This document shows, piece after piece, positions 31,736-44,222 of a stretch of 64,000 bases of DNA. Origin of the DNA: Plenodomus lindquistii (lineage: Eukaryota > Ascomycota > Dothideomycetes > Pleosporales > Leptosphaeriaceae); NCBI GenBank assembly GCA_025504975.1, contig JANUWI010000005.1, positions 372,001 through 436,000 on the forward strand, read 5' to 3'. The position numbers and the translations under genes are program-made. Position 1 is the stretch's first letter. Every line of letters begins with the position of its first letter. The notes under the pieces were generated by a model, which did no database searches, was not told the DNA's origin, and saw only the letters and a program-made list of their open reading frames with translations.

Positions 31736-34048
31736 AGTGTATTAGTGAGTAGGCCCAGTTATAGATATGAACATGGTCTGATGTCGATGTCCATAATGTG
31801 AAAGGAGTTTGACACTCGGTCAAGAAGGCCTCTTCAGTGGGTACAATACGGAACTTGCCATGCCACAGGGATGGGACTCGGAGCGATACAAAGTTTTCTG
31901 GTGACCATTACAAGAACAAGACGACCGATATTTCGACTCGGAAGCACGAATGCCATGCCCACGCAGTGATCCCTACAAGTACCGACAAGATGGCCATGCA
32001 ATCAAATGTGCAGCAATAAGCCGGGCCCTCAGCACGCCAACATGGAGCCAGCGAACAGGACAATTTTCCGCAGGTGTCGACAGGAGCAGGTGACCATGAT
32101 GTGCGGCTGGGGACATGCAATGCAGCGGGACAAGATTCGTCAAGAGTATGGCGCAGGTCATTTCCGAGCCGGGTGCAGTGCCCCGGATCTTTCAGCTGAT
32201 GCGTGCGCGGAGATCAGTAGCCGCATCAGGGCGCAAGAGACCAGAAGTCTTATCGTGAGAGGGTCGGCCGGCAGTGATACATATGAGGCCAATGCCAGAT
32301 GCGCAGTGGCCGTCGGCACGGCGGTTGAGAGGGCAAGCAAGCGCTGCAGCTCGATGGTAAAGTGGAGCGTCTGCGATGCGATGCTGGCTGCTTACGTGAT
32401 GGCGACATGTGCAGTTAGTCATCACACATGCAGTTGCATAGCAATTGGCAGCGAGCACCTGCCCTTCTGGCACTGCTGCAGACTCGAGGGCGGGGCAACG
32501 CGTCGACAGTAGTCTACCGTGTACATGGTCTACTCTAACCCTCCAGAAGCAGTTCAAGCCATGTCGCGAGAGACCAGTGACGTGCCAGAATCAGGGTTCC
32601 AGTTGCACACGGTCGAGGATCAGCGGTCGTTGATCAGCACGCGTCGCCCGCCGCAAGCGGACCGAGCAGGGGAGCAGGCCCCCGCAGCATTTTGGCGAGT
32701 CGTAGGATCTGCGCAGCGCAGCCACTCGAGGGCGTGAACGACACAGCTGTCTCAGGAAGCCGGCGTCGCCTCTTCCAGAAGGCTTCCTCGCTGGGAACGA
32801 GGGTTGGGCGAGGATGACGCAGCGCGCCTTAGCACACCACTGGCATGTCGCCGCCGGCGCTGCAGATGCCAGAGACAGCTGCTGCCAGCACACGGCGTGG
32901 CTAGCCCCAAGCAGCGGGCGACAGCGTGAGCCAGACCTAGGGGCGTTTCAGCACGTTGCAGGCCAAGCGTGCGCGAGCGGCTCTCAATGTTGCTGCTGCT
33001 AGGCCAGGCCACGGGCAGAGGCAGCAGGCCGTGGCAGTGGCATGCTGGGACCGCGTTGGCTGTCAGACGGTCGCCTGCATCGAGGCGTGAGTCCAAGGCC
33101 AATGGGCGGTGGTGACGCTGCGGAGCCTCGCGTGCTGCCGAGGGCAAGCTTCTGGAAAGGCTTGGGGCCTTCGACGGCGAGATTCGAGTGGGGAGGGCCA
33201 TTTGCGCTTTGCTCTTTGCGTCTCGAGTAGCCTGTGAGTGAGGGCGCCCATTCGCCTGCTTTGCCTCGCTCCTCCACACCACGACGACGACGAGCACAGC
33301 ACCCTTCACCACCCACCTTGTCCGCCCTGCCCGCGCCGCCTCTGCTTGGTGTGCCCGATGCTGCTCAGAGGCAGCCGACCTTGCGAGTAGTGTTGCGACA
33401 CTGACGCCCTCGCCCGCCCGCCCCGTACACACATACCTCGCTGCGACTGCCTGCCGCCCTGTCGCTCCGTGGCCACTTGCTGCAGCGCCCAGCGTCCACG
33501 AGCACCTGCCAGGCAAGACCGTCCCGGCCGCATTGAGACGCACCTGCTGTCTCCGGGCGCTGCACCTTCCCACCCCACGAGCGCACCTGCCCCCCCAGAC
33601 GCCGCTACCCGCCACCCCCGTCGCACCGTCGCATCGCCCTTCGCTCCTTCCCGCGTGCTCCAAAACAAAACAGACTGCCATAGTGCTGCACTGCGCTTGC
33701 TGCCATTGCGCCGCCCGTTGTGAGATTGCTGGGTTCCCCAGAGCTCCCTCTGGCATCGCCGTTTCAGGTTGCATCCCAGGCCAACAGGCGCACACACCTA
33801 CGTCCCATCTCGTGCGCTGCGCTCCCCACGCCCTCGGCGGCTCTGCATCCACTGTAGCGCCCCTACTCTTGCTGCCTCCTAATTGTCCACGTCTGCAATT
33901 GGCACCTGCACGCTTGCCATTGTGTCGCCTCGCCTCGCCTCGCCTTCTAGTCCGTGACCCCCTTGGGGCCTCTCCAATAGCAACTTGACACTCCTCGATC
34001 CCGCACTGCGCGTCGGAAACGGAGGCTCTTGGAGCAACCGCGGAGATC
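31736..34048. promoter_or_regulatory. Long region upstream of PDE2
   Basis: About 2.3 kb with no supported gene. From about 32.75 kb on it is GC-rich and C-rich on the plus strand with CCTCGCCTCGCCT runs just before the PDE2 start, which fits a long promoter and 5' leader of a signalling gene. The minus strand is open for 434 codons over 34056-32752, but its composition (Arg, Ala, Gly, Ser) looks like a by-product of base composition. Confidence 0.35.
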
Positions 34049-37000
34049 ATGGACAATGGCGTGTGTAATGTAATTTACATTGACCGCCGAGCCAACGACG
34101 AGCATGTGCGCAAGGAGACGCTGTCCAAGTCGCTGGTTGCGAGGACGAGCACTGGCAATGTCGGACAGAGTTACTTTGCATTGGGAAAGACATCGCCGCG
34201 TGAAGTTCACAACAACGTCGAGGCGATTTTGCACATGTTCAACGAGGGTGAGCTGAGCGCAAAGCTGCACCTATGACAACCACTGACACATGCATAGTCT
34301 ACGTATGCGGCTCCGGCAAATCATGCCTGGCCAACATCTCCAGCATCCTTGAATCGAGCAAAGCCAATGTCCCCACATTCGTGATAATAGACATCCCCTA
34401 CGATGAAGAACAACGGGCGAAGCGACTGTCTCGCGAACCCCGGACTCCCTCGCCCACTTCTTCGCGCATAATACGAATAGACAACACCGAGCCCGACGAT
34501 ATATATGCCATGCATTTGCTCACCCACATCGCCTCGGAGATATCGTCAAGAAACTTCTCGAAACTCATCGTACCTGTTGTCATGTTGACAGGTCTCAGTC
34601 AGGAGCCATCATCAAGTGGGCCGCTCCCCTCGCCAGGCCTTCCATCGTCCAATTTGCTCACAGATACAATGCGCTTGTCCCGCTATCTGGATGCTGGCGC
34701 TGTCGATGTGCTATCGAGCCCGCTTTCCGTAGATCGCATGCATAGCTTAGTCGTCCACGGCTATCGGTTACAAAAAGACTTCATTCGCGATGAAGCAAGC
34801 TTTCTGACTACTAAGAGAAATCGCAAGCTTTCTTGGGTCGGTGTTGATGACACGAAGCCGTACGCATATCTGCGTGAGGCCATGGTCTCAAATCTTATGA
34901 CTCGCATTTGCAATCCGGAAACCGTCGGCGATTCGCTGGAAGCATCGTAAGTTTTCACCTTATTTATAAGTCCTCCTTACTGACTTTCATAGTGACTTTG
35001 AACTCGATGAACATCGAATGGCATTTGTCCAAGACAGAGTAGGCACGTGGGCATTCTCCGCGCACGAATTGACCGACGATGAATTACTATATGCTGCGCT
35101 TGTTATGCTCAAGCATGCATTACTGATGCCCGAGCTTGACAAGTGGTCTATCTCAGAGGGTAAGACGTGCAGATCTCGTATCAGCATGTATCCGCTAACG
35201 TTCCTGGCAGAGGAGCTGATTGTGTTTCTTCTGGCCAGCCGTACTGCGTATAACGAGTTCGTCAAGTATCACAATTTCCGTCATGTTGTCGACGTCCTAC
35301 AGGCCTTGTTCCACTTCCTCGTGCGCATCGGTACATTGCTACCATATCCATCGAATTCCGACAGTGTTTCGACGCCCAAGTCTCCGATCGCCCGACTGCT
35401 GAAGCCCTTCGACGCACTCACGCTTCTCATCTCTGCTATCGGTCACGATGTTGGTCACCCCGGTGTCAACAACGCCTTTTTGGTTGCCCTGAACGCGCCT
35501 TTAGCACAACTGTACAATGATCGTTCCGTACTTGAGTCATTCCATTGCGCCGCGTACTCACAGATCCTGCGTCGTTATTGGCCCAAAGCCTTTGCCGATA
35601 TTGCTTTGCGAAAGTTGATGATTAACAACATCCTTGCGACTGATATGGGCTTGCACTTCAGGTACATGAGCGATCTGGGTAGTTTGCAGGAGAAAGTAGC
35701 TCACGACCATGGTGTTCTTGATGCATGGAGCGTCAAGGTCCAGGAGGAGCAGAAAGACCTTACTTGTGGGTTGCTTATCAAGTGCGCAGACATCTGCAAT
35801 GTGGTATGATTCACCGCATCTGACTAGTACCTTACTTGTACTGAATTCAATCTAGGCGCGTAAATTCGACACGGCTGCTAAGTGGGCCGATATCCTCACA
35901 GACGAATTCAGCAATCAAGGCATGATGGAAGAAGAACTACAGATGGCCTCTTGCCTGTTTGGTGGTCCCCCTGTCAGAGAAGATATCATCAAGCTCGGCG
36001 AGTCACAGATCGGATTCATGAACATCTTCGCTAGACCCTTATTTGAGGCGGTGACGGACATCTTGCCCGCGATGCGCTTCGCTGTTGACGAGATACTGAC
36101 GAACAAAGCAATATGGGAAAAGAAGATTGATGATGAGCGTCAGCGCAAACGCAAAAAACCAAATTTTGCTTTAGGTCTTCTCACACCAAGTTTCTCGGCC
36201 GATGCGACTCCTAGTCCACGGTCTGGTATCCCAGGCAGAGCGATTACAAGCATGCCCGCAATTCCGGCTGTTCCCAGCACCAGTAATGTCACTAGTACAG
36301 AGGATGCACACCGGCGTGGATCCACTGGTTCCATCACCGCAGGCCCAGCCTCACAAAGATCTTCATTGGGATTCGATAGAGAATCACGACGATCGTCTGC
36401 TACTGGCGGACTTGGGGCGAGAAACATGTCGTCACGCGAAAACCATAGTTCATCAAGACGAGGCAGCGGTGATCCCAGTCTTACGGCGATTTTGGTCACT
36501 CAGGCCCCAAATTCGGCTGATGCTCACCCAAATTCATCTCCTTCGAGCACTGAGGAACGCTCCAAGGGGGACCGCAAGGATACACTAACTAGCGGATCCT
36601 CTAAAAGGAAGGAGAAGGACGCTGTCAGGCCAGTCACTGCTCCTTCAAGGCGCAGTCAAGGTGAGTGTTTATTCCCACCCTTACGCATCTTGCAGACCAC
36701 CATTCAGATGGCACATGTACTAATCATCATGTAGTTGTCAGCCTATATCCTCTGCCACAACCGTCATCCCAGAGCCACTCACAAGTCGATCTTTCGCACA
36801 GCGCCAACGGAAATCTCGATGGTTCCAAGTTATCGCAATGGGGAGACAGCAAGCTTAGTGCCGAAAGCAATCTGACACGATCGGACGGGACACGCGACTC
36901 AAGCTGGTGGCGACAAATGAGCACTAGGCGACGCACACGGGACGTCAGGCATTGCGACACGGACAGTCGAGGCCAGCTTAAGGAGCCCACACTTGATACT

Positions 37001-37201
37001 AGCCCTTCCAATACAGATTCGAACGTGACAGCCATTAGTCCAGGCAAAAGGACTACATCTGGCAAGATCAAGAGCTTTTTTAAGCGCAGGCCCAGTGGGC
37101 AGAAGGAGCAGCAGAAGCAGCTGTCGAGCTACGGCAGCTCGTCACAACTGCGGACACCCGCGACTAGCGATCCTGGACAGTCACTTAGTAGTGACCGTTG
37201 A
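34049..37201 (+). CDS. PDE2: High-affinity 3',5'-cyclic-AMP phosphodiesterase
   Basis: Six exons (34049-34247, 34298-34946, 34993-35159, 35211-35803, 35856-36660, 36735-37201) encode 959 residues. The class I PDE catalytic domain carries its metal ligands: HNFRH (His359, His363), HDVGH (His417, Asp418, His421) and the Asp of KCADICN (532). It hydrolyses cAMP and so damps protein kinase A signalling. Before it, residues 67-250 resemble a response-regulator receiver (FVIIDIP with Asp98, VVMLTGL, GAVDVLSSP), as in PDE8-type enzymes; the conserved receiver Lys is Ser here, so it is probably not a working phosphoacceptor. The last 330 residues are Ser/Arg-rich and disordered, with many likely phosphorylation sites and a basic SGKIKSFFKRRPSG patch near the end. 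Much longer than yeast Pde2 (526) because of both extensions. Confidence 0.92.
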
Positions 37202-38089
37202 TGAGCGCATTTTCCGCCCCTACCAATTTTCCTAACGCCTATTGTAACGATCGACGCAGTATCCGAAAACGGTATTTCCTACTCTTCCGATATTTGCTAC
37301 TCAAAAGCAATATCCTATTGTCTGCATCTTGACATCGGGATAAGGGATTCTTCGACTATGCTTTAAAAGCATTCTGATCTTGGTCGCAACTACGCAGTTT
37401 GGCGACCGCACTCACTACTGCATTGCCCACAAGCTAGTGAGGCTTATCGCAACGACGCAGAGTCGCGTCATCCCCTTGATATCTTGGCTTTATTTGACTT
37501 TTCTTGAACTTTTCTCATTGGCTGTATGCCACCTTTGCATCTTTGCACTTCTTGCCGACATCGCTGTGGAGTTGTACATTCCCCGCGCGGATGGTTACCG
37601 CATGGATGTTTTCTATTTTGCGCGTGGAGGCGCATCGTTGCACTTGTTTCATGGATCTTCGGGCCTTGTGCCTAAGGGACTTGTTATTGTACTGATTTTT
37701 CCATTTGTCTTTTTGTTCGTTCGCGACCAAAATGGCGCACTCTGCTACGCAACTCTGTTTTGTTTTACTACGCGGAAGCCCAGTGGCTATTTTCTGGGTG
37801 GTGCTTGGGAGAGGATAGAAGGGTATGAATGCGTGGGGCTATGCTTGGGACGCAGAGGTCGGGTTGGCTGCCATCAGAGTGGAAGCGTGGCGCCTAGATC
37901 TCCGCACAGGGCGAGAAACGCGGCGACTGTCTGTTTGTTGATATCGGGTAGCAACGTCACCGCTTAGTGAACTTATGAACTTCTCCGCTTAATGAAAATG
38001 TCTATTCTCACAGCGTCAAGAATATGATCGACGTTGAGACATCACTCTAATGCCCATTGTGCGGACATGAGAGCCATCTCACAGATCCC
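37202..38089. other. Spacer between convergent genes
   Basis: About 890 bp between the PDE2 and UPF0183 stops; both 3' UTRs lie here. A hydrophobic open frame (37380-37967) begins at a TTG, not an ATG, and has no homologue-like pattern, so it is not called. Confidence 0.4.
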
Positions 38090-39716
38090 TCAATACACCG
38101 TCAACGCACTCACAGCCCCATTCTTCAGCACTTCAAAGACCATGCCTGGAAACCCAAACAACTCAACATTACCCACGTCGGCCGCACTTTCACCCCCTAC
38201 AACACTACCTTGGCCAATCGTACTCGCGATTCCCTTGCTCTTCCTGCCCGAACTATCCTCCCATCCACCCAATAACTCACAGCTGCTCCCCGGACTATCA
38301 CCCCAGCCCCTATTCAGCGCCATCCCACGTTGCTGCAACCGCTCCTGCTCCTCAGTCTCATAATACGGATGAAACACTTCCTTGAGCCGACCCGAAATAT
38401 CGCCGAATTGCATTTCCGAAGTCAGGGGATCGCGATACTGTGACGAAGGAACATGGTCGAGTGTCCAGCGCGTACGACGGTGACGATTAAACTGGTATGA
38501 TCCGGGGATATTGCCGTGGAAGATTATTTTCGTGGCGGTGAGATGGTTGAGTGGTTGTGCTGTGCGGGGTTCGGTGGCTTCTTCTGGAGTGCTGCGGGAT
38601 GCGGTGGGGGAGGGCGGGGAAATGGCGGTTGGTTGGGAGACGAGGATGTCGAAGCCGTGGTGGTAGTAGTTGTAGAAATGTTCTGCGGCGGCTACCTCGC
38701 GGTCTTGCGCGGAAAGGACCGCAGAGCTGGAATCGGACCAGGCGTCTTCGCCGTCGGTGTTGATGGCGGATGCGTGGTCGGAGTCGTCGTCTGGGGTTAG
38801 GCCGCCGGGGGAGAGGTTGGATGCATCGCTTGTACGGCGGTCTTTGTGGATAGAGAGGCGGTGGTCGTTTTTGCGGTAGATGGAGTCTGGGGCGCCGAGC
38901 TCCATGATGAGGTCTTGTGGGGTGGTTTCACTAAGCATGATCCAGAATGGTGGGCTGGAGCGGCGTACGAGTTCTACTTTGCCTTCGCCGTGGACTTTGA
39001 CTAGCTCGATTTCATCGGGGCCTTCTTTGCTTTTGGTCACTGCGAGAGAGCGCGGGTTCATGGGGATTGCTGTGAAGAGAGTCCCTCGGGCCTTTTGCCA
39101 CGACTCTCCTGTGAAGACTGCCATGGAGGTTGCTGGGCCTGTTGCTGAGGATGATAGCAAAGAGATGAAGTCCTTCTTTGGGGAGTAAGCAGAATGCTGT
39201 ACTGGGAAGTTGAAGGCTACTCCTGGATAGGAGAGGTTGTAAGTACCCCGTGCGTTTGGGTCTTCAGACTTTGGTGGTAGGTATTCTCCGCCATATGTTG
39301 GTCCCAATAACTTGTCGTAGATGTGCCTGAATCTTGGTCCTGAAGACGCTCCCGAGACACCACTATAGCCATCGGCGGGTTTGAACACGTCGATGTCCTT
39401 GTATACAAGCTTCGCCTTTGCAAAATCCAACACTTCTATTAGTCGCAACCGCTGGTCTGGTCCATCGAACTGCAACCGTAGACCGTTGTCCGGGAGAACG
39501 AGTTGTATGGGCGAGGAGATGGGTCGGAGATCATCATGGTATAACTGAAATCGAGGAAACGCTTTGACTTCCGCTTTGATTGTAGTCAGGATTTCATGGA
39601 GTGAACACCCAAGGGCTTTGAGGTGTCAGCTGAGTGCTACACGCAAGATGGTGTCGCAACATACTTATGAATCCCACACTGCGCCCTGGTAGAAGTTGCA
39701 TGCTGTTGTCATCCAT
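38090..39716 (-). CDS. UPF0183 family protein (PHAF1/C16orf70 homologue)
   Basis: Two exons (39716-39665, 39615-38090) around a 48-nt intron give 525 residues. The N-terminus MQLLPGRSVGFI followed by LGCSLHEIL, then QLVLPDNGLRLQFDGPDQ and LRLIEVLDF, is the UPF0183 signature. Mid-protein blocks YPGVAFNFP and ELGAPDSIYRKNDHRLSIH, and the C-terminal EVLKNGAVSALTVY, also fit. The fungal protein has a Ser/Glu/Asp-rich insert (about residues 280-400). In animals the homologue PHAF1 binds phagophores; a vesicle or autophagy role here is only inference. The ATG at 39716 gives the conserved N-terminus. It shares a 600-bp divergent promoter with the kinesin gene. Confidence 0.9.
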
Positions 39717-40316
39717 TTTGAATGCGGGAGAAGGCAAGTCAAGGGCAAGAAAGATGCTTGCTGAGTTATGCACTGCCTAGCTTGCGAACGCTGGAATCGC
39801 GCTTGTGCTTTGTTCACGAGGACAGCATACAACGGGTCCAAATGGGGGTATCCCGGCCAAATCGCAACACGCACTCCCAGTGAATACAAGGCAGCTTGAT
39901 ATGTCCAAGAATAGTGAGGAGACACAGTCCAGATTGTATTCGCTATCTATCGAGTATGGAGGGGTGGTGGGGCACAGTGGCAGGTGTTGGACGTGGCTGT
40001 GAAAGACGCGGCAAACGCGTCTAGGAAAAGGTTCAAGTGAGACTGGGTATCATATAGGAGAATATCAGCGGTATCAAGAGCGCATAGAGTATGGTGTATG
40101 TGAGAGAGTGAGGCTTGACGGTTGAGCCGCCAGTTGCCAGCTGCCTGCATGCAGCCGGAGATGCTGCGGCGGGGGGGCCCTTAGCGTGAACAGGGCGTCG
40201 ACGCTAACCGGGATCCCTGCACGCGCATTGTTTGTTGTGGTAGTTGACGCCTCGCCCGCAGAAACGACATGACCGCACCCACTTTCTCAACACCAACCCG
40301 CATATACTAACGCACC
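39717..40316. promoter_or_regulatory. Divergent promoter of UPF0183 and kinesin-5 genes
   Basis: Six hundred bases between two genes transcribed apart. No open frame of interest. A GC-rich block (40145-40210) lies about 150 bp before the kinesin ATG. Confidence 0.5.
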
Positions 40317-43300
40317 ATGTCTGGCCTCCCACGACCAGGGCCGCCGGTCAAACGGACAACGACATCCTCGATGCGCCCACCAGCGGCGCGTCCACCGCTG
40401 CACATGGCGCGCGGCCGCTCAGCAACGCCTGCCCTGGATGGGCGCACCTCTCGCGCAGAGTCTGTAGCGTCTCAAAGAGCAGCACCACGATCGTCGCCAC
40501 TGAAGCGGAAAGTGAGCGAGTATGAAGAGGGCGGTGAGGAGACCAACATTAACGTTGTCGTCCGGTGTCGAGGCCGTAATGATCGCGAAGTACGCGAGAA
40601 CAGCGGTGTTGTCGTCTCGACAAATGGCATCAAGGGCTCGACAGTCGATCTTTCCATGGGCCCAAGTGCGCTGAGCAACAAGACGTATCAGTTTGACAAG
40701 GTCTTCTCGTCAGCTGCCGACCAGAATATGGTCTTTGACGAAGTCGTCTCACCCATACTAGACGAGGTAAATCCTCTGTTTCTTCTTCAAACACTAGGGC
40801 AGCTAACTGACACGAGAACAGGTTCTGGATGGCTTCAACTGCACAATCTTTGCGTACGGCCAAACAGGCACCGGAAAGACCTACACCATGACCGGTGACA
40901 TCTCAAACGTCCTTCCTTTGCCAGACGGGGCAGGTATCATTCCTCGCGTGCTATATGCTCTGTTCCAGCGGCTCGAAGCGGACGAAACCGAGAATTCGGT
41001 CAAATGCTCGTTCATCGAGCTGTACAACGAGGAGCTACGCGACTTGCTATCCCAAGACGACTCCACAAAGCTCAAAATCTTCGACGACAACAGCAAGAAA
41101 GGCCACAGCACCACCATGGTACAAGGCATGGAGGAGTGCCACCTGAAGTCGGCTGTGGAGGGTATCACACTTCTACGCGATGGAAGCCACAAGCGGCAAG
41201 TCGCAGCGACAAAGTGCAACGACCTCAGTTCTCGAAGTCACACGGTTTTCACCATCACGGTATACATCAAACGCGTCAGCGAAGATGGCCAGGAGTATCT
41301 GAGTGCGGGCAAGCTCAACCTTGTCGATTTGGCCGGAAGTGAAAACATCCAGCGCAGTGGAGCCGAGAACAAGCGCGCAGCAGAAGCTGGTCTCATTAAC
41401 AAGAGTTTGCTGACACTGGGTCGTGTTATCAACGCGCTCGTCGAACGCAGCTCTCACATCCCATACAGAGAGTCGAAGTTGACACGTCTATTGCAAGACT
41501 CGCTTGGTGGACGGACCAAGACATGTATTATTGCCACGCTATCGCCAGCCAAGAGCAACCTTGAGGAGACGATCTCGACCCTAGACTACGCATTCCGAGC
41601 AAAGAACATCCGGAACAAGCCACAGGTCAACCAAGCGATCAACAAGAAGACTCTGCTCAAGGAGTACACCGCGGAGATTGAGAAGCTGAAGGGCGAATTG
41701 ATTGCCACGCGGCAACGAAACGGAGTTTATCTCACTCAAGAGAACTACGAAGAGATCACGACGGTCAGCGAATCACGAAGGATCCTTAGCGAGGAGCAGC
41801 GCGACAAGCTCGAGACTATGGAAGTCAATCTTAGGAACAAGGTCGAGGATCTTTTCAAATTGACGACTAGCTTTACAACCCTAAAGAAAGACAACGAACA
41901 GACACAACTGGCCTTGGATGGTACAAAGGGAATACTGGAGAAGACTGAGGTTGTCCTAGAGCATACTCGGCAGAATCTTCAGGAGGAGGCGGCGCTTCGT
42001 GAAGCGCATCAAAAGACGGAGGAGGAGCTCGCCCGCCTTGGGAAAGATATGATCTCCACACTTGGAAAGACTACATCTGCAATCGATGGTCTGCGATCCA
42101 AGATTCGCCGGAAATCAGAGCTCCAATCACAGAACCGACGCAACTGGAATTCCTCACAGACACAAGTGGTTGATACGACACGCCTTGTAGAGGACCGGAT
42201 AGAAGAATTTCAGCAGCAGCAAGAGCAGTTAATGAGTACACTCGCTGAGCGAATGCAAAACTTTGTGAGGGACGAGCTTGAGAAGCTTGGCGCGTCGCAG
42301 TCTTTCTTACAGGAGAAGATGGAGGCCTATCAGACTTCTGAGCAGGAAGTCAACGAGCAGACCCTACAGTCTCGCGATCACATGAATGAAGTTCTGGAAG
42401 AGATCAAGACACTTCGAGAAGACGTCAAAGAAAAGATTGGTGCTGGTCTTGATGAGCTCTCCGCTGCTGCAGAAACAATTTCGGCGAGCATCATTACTGA
42501 GTTGGAGGCTTTCCATATGCAAGTGCATGCTTCATACGCTTCACTCGGACGCGATTTCAAGACTACCTTTGATGATCTTGTAAAGGATCTCAACGAGCAA
42601 CAGGCGGACAATGAGCGCCTCCACCAGGAGGTCTTGGAGGCAGACACCACTATGATCGAGGCCAGCAAAGCTTCGCAAGCCGCCCTCGAACAAGTCGTGG
42701 CTGAAGAGAAGCAGAAGTCAGCCGAAGATCGTCAACAATTGCTAACGCAGATCACTGCTCTCATCACCGCGAACGCTGACGCTCAGGAGAAGCGATTGGA
42801 CGAGAAGCTTGCGAGCGTCAGTGCTGCCATCAGTGCTGCCAACGTCACGTTTGAATCGAAGCAGGACGCATATACCGAAGGAGTCAGTGCATGGTCGAAT
42901 CGTTCTCGCGATATTCTTGCAGGTGTTTCGAAGTCTCGTGATGCTGTCAAGACGAAGATCAAGTCAGATTTCGCTGTAAGTTTCTACTATTCTACCAGGG
43001 CTGAACACACACTAATACGATCCTTTAGGCCGCTACTGAGCAGTCAACATCGATCAAGGATACCACTACTTCTGTTCACGCAAGCACAGTCAAAACCGTC
43101 GAGGCGCAGATGGCTCATCTGGACACTCAGCTACAATCTCTCGATGACATCGTTACTCGCATTCGGGAACAGAACAACACTCATCACGAGGCTCACACCA
43201 ACTCTCTTGCTTCTCTGTCCTCGACTGTTGCAGCTTCCTACTCAAGCATTGGAGAACACTTGTCTTCTTCCTTCGAGCGTGTTCAGTCTCTGGAATCTGA

Positions 43301-43973
43301 GATGATAGCTCAGGCAGAGACACTGAAAGAGACCCTGCCTGCATTGGCTCCCGATGCGGACATTCGAGCACCTCTCCACGAATTGCGCGAAGCTGTTGCG
43401 AATCAGAACCTCATCGAGTACAACCCGACTGGCGAGACACCACAGCGCGTGAACTACAACATCCCTTCGACCCTCCCACGGACAGACGCTCGTGAAAACA
43501 TTCTTTCTCGATTACGTGATCCCCCCGCTCCCGTCGATACCACAACACGAAGCCCATCCAAGCAGCCTATCTTCAACGACGCCACTAACGCACTCTCCTC
43601 TCCGACCGACATGTTCAACCTCAACGTTTCGAAACCCGACCTCTCCCGCTCTATCAGTGCGCATGCCCACACCATCTCCGGCCTTCCCACTACATCAACC
43701 TCGTTGCGCGAGCTCGATGTTAACATCGTCGCGCAGGAAGCTCACACCCAACCTCTCCCTCTCGTCTCCCAGTCTTCAGACTCCGTCGTCATGGCTCTCC
43801 CACCAAATAAGAAGCAGCGCGGAAATGGCGACGAGTCGAAGCTGCCGATGAAGAAGATGCGCAAGACGGTGCATGCGGTGGCTGGCGAAAGGGGTGATAG
43901 GGAGAATATCACAAGTTTTGGTAATAGTGTGGGACCGGGGATGAGGAAGTTGCGAAGTCATGGGAGCACTTGA
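40317..43973 (+). CDS. bimC: Kinesin-5 (BimC/Cut7/Eg5 type mitotic motor)
   Basis: Three exons (40317-40766, 40822-42975, 43029-43973) give 1182 residues. The protein cross-links and slides antiparallel microtubules to form and hold the mitotic spindle. An 80-residue basic head extension precedes the motor domain. The P-loop GQTGTGKT is at 163-170, switch I is SSRSH, switch II is DLAGSE (319-324), and the neck follows RNKPQVNQ. A long coiled-coil stalk covers roughly 440-1000, consistent with the bipolar tetramer. The C-terminus has the BimC box, TPQRVNYNIPSTLPRTDARE starting at Thr1005, the site phosphorylated by Cdk1 in other kinesin-5s. A basic tail follows. Intron 1 lies just before the P-loop segment. 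Length matches Aspergillus BimC (about 1180). Confidence 0.95.
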
Positions 43974-44222
43974 TTGTTGAGGTTGTCGATATTGGGTTTG
44001 GGAAAGTGGTATATTTTGACAGCCTTGGCTTGTACATACCGCATTTGCATAGTAAGGTGTTTGGCGTCATTTTGGTGGGATGGGCATTTTCATTGTCAAA
44101 ACCAAACTCGGCTTCAGCGCCTTTTCTTGAGTCACTCTCATGGTCATACAAATTCACTATTCTTCAGACGGTGTGAACGATGATTCTTACCTAATCAGGT
44201 CTATGTGAACGTTGCCTCCCCT
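43974..44222. other. Short spacer between convergent genes
   Basis: About 250 bp holding both 3' UTRs; no gene. Confidence 0.3.

Noticed and set aside
32006..32512. A 168-codon plus-strand frame upstream of PDE2
   Set aside because: No signal peptide, domain or regular composition; reads as chance.
37380..37967. A 195-codon hydrophobic frame after PDE2
   Set aside because: It starts at TTG, lies in the 3' flank between convergent genes, and has no recognisable pattern.
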